Source: Strix aluco
Lineage: Eukaryota; Chordata; Aves; Strigiformes; Strigidae
Reading direction: 5' to 3'
Length of the DNA: 64,000 nucleotides
Assembly (NCBI RefSeq): GCF_031877795.1
Contig: NC_133955.1
Coordinates: 3,410,001-3,474,000 of the forward strand
The notes beneath the pieces are model-generated. The model worked only from the letters and a program-made list of their open reading frames with translations. It was not told the DNA's origin and did not search any database. The translations under genes and the position numbers were made by a program. This document shows, piece after piece, positions 54,876 through 64,000 of the stretch (position 1 is its first letter; each line of letters begins with the position of its first letter).

Positions 54876-57755
54876 ATGAAGGGCAAGGAGCGCTCGCCGG
54901 CCAAAGCCAAGCGTTCGCGGGGCGGCGGGGGCGGCGAGGACTCGGCGTCGTCCTCATCGTCGGCGCGGGGCGAGCGGAGCAGCAAGAAGCCGAGCGGCTC
55001 CGGCGGCTCCAACGGCAGCGGCGGGAAAGCGGCGGCAGCGGCGGCCTCCACCGAGAGCAACAGCGGGAGCAGCCGGCGCGGCCCCCACCCGGAGAAGGCC
55101 GGCCGCGCCGGCAGCCGCGAGTACGAGGCCGGGGCGGCGGCGGCGGGCGGCGGGGGCAGCCGGCACGGCTACGGCGGCGGCAGCGGCAAAACCGCGGAGG
55201 CGTCGCGGAGCAGCAGCAGCCGCGGCGGCGGGGGTGAGTCCCGGGCGCCGGCAGCGGCCCCGTCCTCCTCCTCCTCCGAGTCGGGCGGCGGCGGGGAGTA
55301 CAAGACGCTGAAGATCAGCGAGCTGGGCTCGGCGCTGAGCGACGAGGCGGTGGAGGACGGGCTCTTCCACGAGTTCAAGCGCTTCGGCGACGTGAGCGTC
55401 AAAATCAGCCGCCTCCCGCCCGGTACCGGCGCCGCCGACGAGCGCGTGGCCTTTGTCAACTTCCGCCGGCCCGAGGACGCCCGCGCCGCCAAGCACGCCC
55501 GCGGCCGCCTCGTGCTCTACGACCGCCCGCTGAAAATTGAGGCCGTCTACGTCGGAGGCGGTGGAGGGAGCAGCCGGCGACGCAGCAGCCGTTCCCCGGC
55601 GCTGCTGGACAAGGAGTCTCCCTACGGCACGGCAGCCGTCGGGGTGGCGGCCGCGGCGGCAGCGGCTGTGCGGCACCCTCCGGCTGGGGCGACGCAACGG
55701 GCCTTGTCACCCGCTGGGAGCGGCGGGGCCCTGGGTTATCGAGACTACCGGCTGCAGCAGCTCGCCCTGGGCCGCTTGCCGCCTCCGCCCCCTCTGCCCA
55801 GGGAGTTGGAGAGGGAGAGGGACTACGGGGGTTTCTACGAAGCGCGAGTGCGGCCGGCCTACGGGCTGGAGCGGGTGGCTGGTGTGGCAGCTGCCGGGGG
55901 CTTTCGTGGAGGAGGAGGGGGTGCTGGAGCTGCCGGTGAGGAGGAGATCAGCCCGGAGGATGACCAGAGGGCCAACCGCACGTTGTTCCTGGGCAACCTG
56001 GACATCACCGTGAGCGAGTCAGATCTACGCCGAGCTTTTGACCGTTTTGGGGTCATTACTGAGGTGGACATCAAAAGGCCGGGGCGCGGGCAGACCAGCA
56101 CGTATGGTTTTCTTAAATTTGAAAATCTGGACATGGCGCACCGGGCCAAGTTGGCCATGTCAGGAAAGGTGCTTCTGCGCAACCCCATCAAGATTGGGTA
56201 TGGTAAAGCCACTCCAACTACCAGGCTCTGGGTGGGTGGCCTTGGGCCCTGGGTGCCCCTCGCTGCCCTGGCCAGGGAGTTTGATCGGTTTGGCACCATT
56301 CGCACTATCGATTACCGCAAAGGTGATTCGTGGGCCTATATCCAGTATGAGAGCTTGGACGCGGCGCAGGCAGCATGCACCCACATGCGTGGTTTTCCCT
56401 TGGGTGGGCCCGATCGCCGGCTCCGCGTAGACTTTGCTGACACTGAGCATCGGTACCAGCAGCCCTACCTGCAGCCTCTGCCCTTGCCACCCCCTGCTCA
56501 TTATGAGCTCGTGGCGGAGGCGGCTGCTTTTGGGGCTCACCGGGGAGCCCCACCTGATCCTCTTCGGGGGGCCCGGGACAGGACGCCACCGTTACTTTAT
56601 AGAGACCGCGACAGAGACCTTTATCCTGAGACAGAGTGGGTGCCCCCCCCACCCCCTGTTCGGGACAGGAGTAATCGGGCAGCTGCCTATGACCCACTGG
56701 AAAGCCTCGAGCGACGCCGGGACGGCTGGTCCTTGGAGCGGGACCGAGGGGAGAGGGAATTGGGCAGTAGTAGTAGGGATCAGCCTAGGAAACGGAGACT
56801 GGCAGAGGACGGAGGCCGGCACTTGGACCGCTCTCCAGACAGCGAGCGCTCTTCTTCCTCCCGTAAGCGTCACTGTTTAGCCACAACCTCTCCACCGGAC
56901 CGCAGCCCCGAGCTCCTTGGAGGGAGGGAGCGTTACAGCAGTGACCCCGAGCGCTCATCCTCCCGCTTGCTCCTGTTGGAGCGGCCCTCGCCTGTACGGG
57001 AATCGCGCCGGGGCAGCCTGGAGCGGGGTCAGAACGAAAAACGCGACCGCAAGAATTCCGCCGAACGGGAGCGGAAACATCGCGCTTCCACGGCAGCCGC
57101 TGCGCAGGAGTGCAAAAGTCCAGCCAAAAAGGATGAGCGCGCTGTGGAAGGAGGCGGCGGAGGCTCCCGCCTCAAACCTCCTCCTCAGAAACAGCAGCAG
57201 GATGGAGTGTCACAGGCCGGGGGAGCCCCCAAGCTGTGCTTGGCTTGGCAGGGGATGCTTCTGCTGAAGAACAGCAACTTCCCGTCCAATATGCATCTGC
57301 TTCAGGGGGACCTCGGTGTTGCCAGCAGTCTCCTCGTGGAGGGAGCGACTGGTGGGAAAGTAGCTCAGCTCAAGATCACCCAACGTCTTCGTCTGGACCA
57401 GCCCAAGCTAGATGAGGTCAATCGTCGCATCAAAGTGGCGGGTCCCAATGGCTACGCCATCCTTTTGGCTGTGCCTGGCGCATCAGACAACCGCTCCGCA
57501 GCCGGAGCTAGCGAGGCCGCCACCACCTCCACCCAGAGGCCACTCAGGAATCTGGTGTCCTATCTAAAGCAAAAGCAGGCTGCTGGGGTGATCAGCCTCC
57601 CTGTGGGGGGTAACAAAGACAAGGAGAACAGCGGGGTCCTGCACGCCTTTCCACCCTGTGATTTCTCCCAGCAGTTCCTGGACTCCACGGCCAAGGCGCT
57701 GGCCAAATCAGAGGACGACTATCTGGTCATGATCATTGTCCGTGGGGCGTCCTAA
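54876..57755 (+). CDS. RBM15: RBM15, spen-family RNA-binding protein (intronless frame)
   Basis: 959 residues starting MKGKERSPAKAKRSRGG in a good Kozak context (GCCGCCATGA). An in-frame TGA at 54819-54821 rules out a longer unspliced N-terminus. RBM15 is a nuclear adaptor that brings the m6A writer complex to RNAs and acts in RNA export, splicing and blood-cell development. Domains: a Ser/Gly/Ala-rich N-terminus (about 15-140); RRM1 (about 143-226, ERVAFVNF); RRM2 (about 369-447, TLFLGNLDI and TYGFLKFENL); RRM3 (about 451-530, RLWVGGLGPW and WAYIQYES); an Arg/Ser/Asp-rich middle (about 560-770); and a SPOC domain (about 782-957) starting PKLCLAWQGMLLLKNSNFP. It ends VMIIVRGAS, like a short mammalian isoform. 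Its length is close to human RBM15 (about 970). The RBM15B paralogue is less likely, given the N-terminus and synteny. Confidence 0.97.
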   Translation: MKGKERSPAKAKRSRGGGGGEDSASSSSSARGERSSKKPSGSGGSNGSGGKAAAAAASTESNSGSSRRGPHPEKAGRAGSREYEAGAAAAGGGGSRHGYGGGSGKTAEASRSSSSRGGGGESRAPAAAPSSSSSESGGGGEYKTLKISELGSALSDEAVEDGLFHEFKRFGDVSVKISRLPPGTGAADERVAFVNFRRPEDARAAKHARGRLVLYDRPLKIEAVYVGGGGGSSRRRSSRSPALLDKESPYGTAAVGVAAAAAAAVRHPPAGATQRALSPAGSGGALGYRDYRLQQLALGRLPPPPPLPRELERERDYGGFYEARVRPAYGLERVAGVAAAGGFRGGGGGAGAAGEEEISPEDDQRANRTLFLGNLDITVSESDLRRAFDRFGVITEVDIKRPGRGQTSTYGFLKFENLDMAHRAKLAMSGKVLLRNPIKIGYGKATPTTRLWVGGLGPWVPLAALAREFDRFGTIRTIDYRKGDSWAYIQYESLDAAQAACTHMRGFPLGGPDRRLRVDFADTEHRYQQPYLQPLPLPPPAHYELVAEAAAFGAHRGAPPDPLRGARDRTPPLLYRDRDRDLYPETEWVPPPPPVRDRSNRAAAYDPLESLERRRDGWSLERDRGERELGSSSRDQPRKRRLAEDGGRHLDRSPDSERSSSSRKRHCLATTSPPDRSPELLGGRERYSSDPERSSSRLLLLERPSPVRESRRGSLERGQNEKRDRKNSAERERKHRASTAAAAQECKSPAKKDERAVEGGGGGSRLKPPPQKQQQDGVSQAGGAPKLCLAWQGMLLLKNSNFPSNMHLLQGDLGVASSLLVEGATGGKVAQLKITQRLRLDQPKLDEVNRRIKVAGPNGYAILLAVPGASDNRSAAGASEAATTSTQRPLRNLVSYLKQKQAAGVISLPVGGNKDKENSGVLHAFPPCDFSQQFLDSTAKALAKSEDDYLVMIIVRGAS

Positions 57756-60700
57756 GGCCCTCGTGTCCTCTGTACCCACCCCTGCCTACTCCTCCACACA
57801 GCCCCTCCAGCGTGTGCCAGGTGCTATGGGATACAGCCTTAGCCAGCCCTGTTATTATTTTAAATTAGATCTTTGTTTGTAGGTGACTTTCCCTGCCCGT
57901 TTTTCTGTTACTACATTTTTCTATAAAGTTAGAAGCCAGAAAGGTTGGTTAGCCATTAGTGTGAATAGGATATTTTGAGATTTCCCTATCAGTGGGAATA
58001 GCAGGGAGGCTAGGCCTGCTTTGATTTACGAAAAAAAAAAAAAGAGAAAAAAAACTGGGGGGGTGGGGGGGGAGGGAAGAGCAAACTCCCGTCTTCTTAA
58101 TTTCGATTCGTGTCCTTTTTTCATTTCATGTATTTTAAAGCAAGTTTAATAGCTCATCCTCGATAGAGTTACAAACCGAAAAGACCAGATTTAAAGCACT
58201 CAGTAGTTTAAATGGAAAACCACATACCTACTAGCGGACTGGTGTCAGCTCATTTTTTGAGTCCTTGAAATTCTGTGATGGCCTCAGGCCAGCGGCCCTT
58301 TGGCACGCCTGGTCCCTTTCCTCAGGAGCCTGAACGGTTTCCCTTTGAGTTGCATGGCTCAAGGTTGATGTCTTTCAGGTGACCAGCACCTGCTCTCGGG
58401 TACACTGCAGAACATTTAATTCCTTTATTGGGTGTCTGATAATTTCATCCAGCCCCTCAAAATGCATGCACTGAAAGTATGCTTTTTTTAACAGGTGTAT
58501 TTCTCCTATTTCTCTGAGTTCTGTTGTATCCCATATATGCACTTTGGGTTTGTAGCAGTGACAATGTTTGGTATAATAGCTGAGGACTTTGTTACAAACC
58601 ATGAATGTCTTGTGCTTACTCTGGTATGCAAGAAACAAGGAGGTGCTTTAAGAATAACTTCAGTTATATTGTGGTTTTTTGTTTTTACTGCCTTTTTTCA
58701 AAGAGTTGCAGGTACAGTGGGGTCTGGTTCCACAGTGCAAACTCTGAGCAAGTGTGCTTCTCTCCAGAGATGGTTTTAATTCTGTGATAATTTAATTACA
58801 TAAAAGTTCTCATTAACATTTTACCTCTTTGTTAATAGCAAGGAACTGCTGTCTGCTAGGGACTTTTCAGGTACAGTACAGTGGGCATTACATGAGGTTT
58901 ATCATTTTATAGGCATCTGGAGTAAAGTGTTTTTAGCATCTTGGAGAAGTAGTAAAAGTACTCCGAGATGCTGAGGTATGAGCTCTTGTTCCTGTGATTC
59001 TAGGAGGACACAGTTTGCTTTTTTGCAAAGAACTTAGTTCATTTTCTCTCGTGTTTTTTTCCCCACTCATTGGGCACTTTTCTCCAGCTGTCTTGGCCAC
59101 CTTGCTAATACAGGCATTTAGGAGGAAAGAAGGGATCTAAATCCCTGTTGTTTTGTTTAACAACCGAAAGGATGTTGCAGCTAGCTTCTAAACTGAAGTG
59201 TAAATCTGACTGTCTCTATTTACAGGCCCCAAAATTGTAATCTTGCACTTAAACCCAGAATGTAGTCTTGCACTTAGCCATGTTTTCAGAGACTTAGGCA
59301 ATGTAAAAGCGATGCTGCTTCACTCGGTCAGTCCTCCGATGTAATCCTTGGGCAACTGATAGTGGGACAAGTTGATTTCTATTTCAGCTTGCGTGACGCA
59401 AAAATCAAGTTCAAAATGCAGAATAGTAGATGAAGGAGGAAATGTCTTGAATGTATTTTATGGGCGCAACAGTTCTGAAGTGTGACTGTGGTTGCGTGAG
59501 ATTCACTGTCACAAAAATACGAATTTCTGTAATACCACTTTATGGACCCACTCGTCAGAGAGTGCTTTGTTTTAATCAAAATCAAAGTGGGCTTTGATTT
59601 CCTTTATCCGACTGGTATGAACAGACGTAGTATCCCAGGCATCGTGGTGAACTGAGAGCTTGAATGTGGCAGCATATCTTGAAAATGGATTTTGGTTTTG
59701 TAGCTACTTTTCTTTCTAAATGGAAACGTACAAGCCTCATTTAATGCTCTTAAATGTTTGAGGGTACAATCCAGGACTTCTGGGTTGTCGTCCTTCAACG
59801 TGAATGTAATAGATGGCAGAATTCAGCTGTTCATCTTACTATTAACAATGAGAATTTTTCAGAATGACACCGATAACGCAAATAACTATGTTTTAGATGA
59901 TCCAGCATATTTACCACTTATTGCAAAGAATGTCTGTTTTAATTCTAGCAGGTGTCTGTTGTGTGTCAGCAGGTAACCAACACTGCTGCTAACTGACTTG
60001 AAGTGCTGCTTGCATCTAGAGTGAATTTTCTCATTGCACCTGACATGAGTCACTTGCAAGTGCGGAGTTTTAAAGGAAAGAAACTTGAACCGCTGGGAAT
60101 TCAAATCTGCTCAAAACCAAAAAAAAAAAAAAGAGAAGCACTAACATTGTTTGTGTTCAACACTTAAACTTGCTGAGAACAGTGTTTGTTATGCTGATAT
60201 GCAGTAGGCACCTGTTAAAACCCATGAAACTTGGGGTCAACATGGCTTGTCAAAGCAAATTCAGCGTGGAAACCCTTTTGGAAAGAGCATTCTAGGTGCA
60301 ATTCCCTTTTTCCTTGTAAAATAGCAGTGGTGATACCTGCCACAGGCTTGTAGGAGTCAAAATTGTGCTGCGCTGGAGGGTAACAAGGAACAGGCGAGGC
60401 TGCATTTGACTCCAGGTTTTCTGGTTCCTTATTTAATGGAGTACCTGCTTCTTTAAATCTGGTTTATTTGTGGTTGCTGCTCTGTTGTGTAAGCAAGGAT
60501 TTTAACACCCTTTGCGGGTTCTTAATGTCAAAACATAGCTGACTGGCAACATTTTTTTTGCCAGCACTTAAGTTCACGTGCTGCCATCAAGGCTGGTACA
60601 GCTTGGTTGGCTGTGCTGTTCTCTTAGGCTCTGAAGTGTGCACCATTGGAGTAACTGTCCACTAAAAGTTGTCTTGGCCAGGGCTGAACATGAGTCGAAG

Positions 60701-62606
60701 TCCGTGTGTAATACCACTTCTGTATAGAGCAAAACAGATGTAGCAGACTTGAGGGCTCTCGTTGTGTTTGGCATTCCGTTGCTCGAGCGAGAGCTCCGTA
60801 TTTCTTCTAACGTTGTGTGCAGCTCCTACTCCTGTATTTCATTAGTTTGTTGAATTAGCACGGTGAAAGGATGTCCTTTTCCTGAATCATTTCATGGTTG
60901 TGCTTTATGCTTTGGGGAAAGAACCTCAAATGACTCATACTTTTGTTGTAACATTTTAGTTTTTTTTTTTTTTTAATTGGAAACTTTGTGCAACTTCCTT
61001 GGCTGCCGGCCAGTGGCTTTGTTTGCTCCCGTCTAGGGTACGGTCTGCTGTTCACTGGTGCGAACACTGAGGTTACCCTCAACTCCAGAGGTTTCAGGCT
61101 CCTGGTTACAAATACCAACACATCCTTGTAAGCATGGTAGAGAGAGACGGGCGTTACGTTTTTTTCTTTTTTTTTCCCACAAGGATGTTAAAAGATTGAA
61201 ATGTTTCGGTGACAACTTGCTCAGCCCCTGTGGAGGGCGGAGAAGAAAGTTTTAGATTGCTTGCATTGCTTGGGGAACCATCTGGTTGATGGTAACTGAG
61301 GTGAAAGGCCTTAAGTGTTAATGGCGAGGAGGAGTGAATCAAAATTGTGAAGACAGGTTCAAAAACTCTGAGGACTCAGGGAAAAATGGCTTGGAAAATT
61401 GTAGTTCCTGGCTTTACGAAAAACAGTGTTGCGGGCAGTGCTCCTGGGGAGTCTGCTGAATGCCTGTTGAACAGAAACGAGAGTGGAAGAAATTATTGCC
61501 TTGTGACTATAGAGCTTTTGGGTTTCTTTCCCCTTTGTCTCCCCCTTTATTACTTTCTGCAGATAGCACTGAAGGACAGATATTCCAATGATTCGTAAAC
61601 TGAATGATGAGATGATTTTTTTGTGTTAGGCTTAAAGCAGACCGTATGGTTCAGAGAATGGTTAATTGAATATTCAACTTCATGCAGTTTTGATTGTGTG
61701 AAAATGATGAATGAGAAATATTACTTGAATAGAAACAATTATAAATTATATTAGCTGTGTCTTTGATTTGACCTTTTCTTTAATATTGGAGTTGTCTGCT
61801 GTTAGAATTATGCAGCAAAGTGAGAACAAAAGAGAAACATGTAACACTACATTTCATACTTTTGTTGATAAGTTGCCTTCAGGAAATAGTACTTGAGGAA
61901 AGTCAACCGAATTATCAATAATTCGATTGGTTTTTCTCATGGTTAATTATTTTGATGTGTCCCATTAACTGTTACTGAAAGCTGAATACAGTACTGTAAG
62001 CCTAGTTTAACCTTGGTCCAAAAAGAAGCCCTGCACTACTTGTTATGCATCTATACATAGAAGGTGACTTCATTTCAAGGTTTCGTGCCCGTGGGTGATA
62101 TTGGTGCTTTTTGAAGTCCAGGTAGAATATTCAGAAAGGCCTTGTAGCTCTATATGTTCATCTGTATAATATAGGGAGGGGAAAAAAAAAAAAATCTGTT
62201 GTATACATTTGTATTGAAATAACATTTTCTTTCCTCCTGCAAGCAAAGCTGGTGGACTGCAGAAGACAACCGCATGGGATACCAAGCTCTAATGGACCTT
62301 TGGGAAGAGAAGCTGTGGCTTATGTGGAATTTACATGGGCCTCTTGATGGAAGAAAGCTTATCTGTTTAGTATTTGTGCATTTTACTAAAATGGCAGCTT
62401 TAAAAAAAAAAAAAAGTTGTGTATCTGCTATTGTGATGCCAATGCCCGTGTTTTAAGTGGAAAAAAAAAAATGACCTCTTTGCTTTGTGCTGTGTACACA
62501 AGATTGCTGGAAAAGTAAAGGAATACCCTTTTTATGGCTCACACAGCTTAAAAGTAGCTGTCACTCAAACATGCGCTCACAGTTGAGCTGATTTTGTTTC
62601 ATTCTA

Positions 62607-62612
62607 AATAAA
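62607..62612 (+). terminator. RBM15: Candidate polyadenylation signal of RBM15
   Basis: AATAAA is followed by a TTGTTTCTTTT stretch, a good U-rich downstream element. It lies about 4.85 kb after the stop codon. Confidence 0.5.
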
Positions 62613-62669
62613 TTGTTTCTTTTGAGGAAAATGGTTTTTCTGCCTGGAAGTGAATTGACGACAAACGTT

Positions 62670-62990
62670 TGACCCCTTTGTTTGCAGCGGAGGGGTTACT
62701 TGCTGCTGCTGCTCAATGTTTGATCTGATAGTTGTGGGTCTTGAGCAAGAAGCAGGGAGAACCGACACTTTCGCGTTGACCAGCCTGTTGTACCAAATCT
62801 GAAGAAATCTAGTTGATTGTCTTGCTGTGGCACCCCCTTTGTTTGCAGTGAAAAAGGGGGTCACTTGCTGCTTTACTCCTCACCTTGACGAGGAAGCGGT
62901 GCTGATGCTGGCATGCAAGAAGCAGGGAAGCACCACCCTGCGTCTCAGAACGGTGTACAAGTCTGGGGCTTCGCTGGTTTGAAGAGCTGG
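62670..62990 (+). repeat. Diverged tandem duplication (about 160-170 bp)
   Basis: The 15-mer CCCCTTTGTTTGCAG occurs at 62673 and 62834, each followed by a G-rich patch and ACTTGCTGCT. GCAAGAAGCAGGGA occurs at 62745 and 62915. Both pairs are in the same order and nearly the same distance apart (161 and 170 bases), so the segment is an old head-to-tail duplication. Confidence 0.75.
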
Positions 62991-63176
62991 AGTTCCTGAA
63001 TTTTAAGTTTCTGATTTATTTTGTTCACCCAACTCGTTTGGCTTTAGTTTTGATTATTTTTTTTTTTAATTTTGAAGAAAAAGTTTGAAATTGCTTTGAA
63101 TCTTGCACGTAAACCTTTGCACCAAATTGCCAAAAGAAAAAGAGAAATGAGCCCTTAAAGGTGTTTAAATGCTGTT

Positions 63177-63182
63177 AATAAA
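63177..63182 (+). terminator. RBM15: Second candidate polyadenylation signal downstream of RBM15
   Basis: AATAAA in the context GCTGTTAATAAAGCC, 5.4 kb after the RBM15 stop codon. It may be the distal end of a long-3' UTR form. Confidence 0.45.
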
Positions 63183-63199
63183 GCCTTTCCTGACATACG

Positions 63200-64000
63200 T
63201 GAGGCGCTCCTCCATCTCCAGGGGCTTTTCAGCAGTTATGCAGTGATGGGTTTAGTGCTGAATGGATGAAGAGTTCCTGAGAGCTAGAGTCGGTAATTTA
63301 AAACCTTTGCGTTGGTGTCTCAGTGCCTTATTTTGACCGGTTTTGAAGCAAATGGTTCCACACGCCTCGGATGTGCATGCACCCTGATCGCGTCCCAGGT
63401 ACGACTGCATGTTTGCTTGCAGTCGCCTCACTGTGTAGTACAGATGGTGAGAGGAAAAAATGGAGGCGGCCTGAAAATGTTGTGTGCTGTAGTTGCTGCG
63501 TTCTCCTGTATTGGGGGCTCCTGAGCTGTGGAAGGCTGTTCCAGTGCAGGAGTACAACTCCATGTTTGCTGCAGGAGACTTCGGGGCACATTTGACAACC
63601 GCAGACATCAAGAGGAAGCTAACACTGCTGCATCGTTGGCTTCAGAAACCTCTCGTGTTATGCTTGCCGGTCTGTTAGAATTAATGTGACATGCAGATGA
63701 AGACACCTTGAAATGCCAGCTTGCCCTGATTGCCTTGACATACTTTAACCTCCTGTGGATAACGAACCTAGTGCTCTCCTGCAGCCATGCAGGATCATTG
63801 CTAGGCTGCAGGTGCCTTTCAACCAAAGGATGCCATGGTTGTGCTCTGCAAGGTGTCTGTTCCTGGGGCAAAGAGCTGTGTAAATCCCTAAAACAGGTAA
63901 GGGGGTTTAAGAGGTTGAACTGAATTGTAATGTAAAAGAAGATGGTTTTGTTGTTCGCCTTTTTTTTTCTTGATTCTCCAGTCTACTAACTTTTACTAAC
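63200..64000. other. Unassigned sequence at the window end
   Basis: I see no recognisable coding exon or repeat. It may be RBM15 3' flank or part of an intron leading to a downstream exon beyond the window. Confidence 0.4.

Larger units (their letters stand above)
53640..56000 (+). promoter_or_regulatory. RBM15: CpG island at the RBM15 promoter
   Basis: High GC and dense CpG run from about 53.64 kb through the first kilobase of coding sequence. The central part (54.04-54.79 kb) carries the CCAAT array. There is no TATA box at the expected place, which fits a housekeeping CpG-island promoter with several start sites. Confidence 0.75.
57756..63200 (+). other. RBM15: Probable long 3' UTR and/or downstream intron of RBM15
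   Basis: The sequence turns abruptly AT-rich after the stop codon, with many T and A runs and no recognisable coding exon. In mammals the RBM15 locus is, as I recall, about 7-8 kb long, which would put the transcript end near the AATAAA signals at 62607 or 63177. I searched by eye for the exon encoding the long mammalian C-terminus (GFGFQIGVRYENKK...) and did not find it. Confidence 0.6.

Noticed and set aside
54954-55697. 247-codon open frame on the minus strand over the RBM15 start
   Set aside because: It is the antisense shadow of a GC-rich coding region, with an Ala/Arg-rich translation and no domain.
56370-56390. Cys in RRM3 (AACTHMRG) where I recall Trp in human RBM15
   Set aside because: The paralogue RBM15B also has Cys here as I remember it, so this is probably the ancestral state and not a defect.
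58375-58638. 87-codon minus-strand frame with protein-like composition
   Set aside because: It has no recognised similarity, lies in the AT-rich region after RBM15, and lacks splice or promoter signals that I can see.
1-64000. Search for tRNA, rRNA, CRISPR arrays, DNA transposons and endogenous viral elements
   Set aside because: None was recognised by eye on either strand. Old, diverged copies could be missed without a library search.

Overview
The window looks like part of a bird genome, probably a GC-rich microchromosome-like region. The reasons are two clear 3' ends of CR1 retrotransposons (the usual avian LINE), generally high GC with long G and C runs, compact introns, and two neighbouring protein-coding genes in the order known from vertebrates: KCNC4 (voltage-gated potassium channel Kv3.4) and then RBM15 (a spen-family RNA-binding protein), both on the + strand. 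The species cannot be told from the sequence. No database was searched; comparisons with mammalian proteins are from memory and are marked as such.

Layout. Positions 1 to about 880 look like the end of an upstream + strand transcript (ATTAAA signal at 854); by remembered synteny this could be SLC6A17, but no coding exon is visible. From 0.9 to 5.3 kb there is no gene, only an old CR1 scrap and simple sequence. A CpG-rich promoter with a TATA box (5628) precedes KCNC4. Its coding exons are 6488-7138, 11995-12931 and 14497-14682, followed by two alternative last exons, at 20306-20442 and at 27055-27116. Both join in the right phase, and their tails resemble the two alternative C-termini known from the paralogue Kv3.2. 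A 16/22-bp minisatellite (27149-27562) begins right at a good donor site after the second of these, and a final AATAAA at 28222 closes the unit. From 28.25 to about 53.6 kb there is a gene-poor stretch with two closely similar CR1 copies in opposite orientation (30.1 and 36.5 kb), a 33-bp alternating purine-pyrimidine block, several AT-rich islands that may be regulatory, and two weak exon-like segments.

RBM15 starts with a striking promoter: eleven CCAAT boxes, all in the same orientation, within about 700 bp (54052-54736), and a YY1-type motif just before the short 5' leader. The 959-residue reading frame (54876-57755) is uninterrupted and has three RRM domains and a C-terminal SPOC domain. 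It is followed by 5-6 kb of AT-rich sequence, probably the long 3' UTR and/or a downstream intron, with AATAAA signals at 62607 and 63177.

The two genes have unrelated jobs: KCNC4 makes a fast-inactivating membrane K+ channel for short action potentials, and RBM15 is a nuclear adaptor in m6A RNA methylation and RNA processing. I found no tRNA or rRNA gene, CRISPR array or endogenous virus. The most unusual features are the CCAAT array, the splice choice and minisatellite at the KCNC4 3' end, and the apparent loss in RBM15 of the splice donor that would make the long C-terminus.
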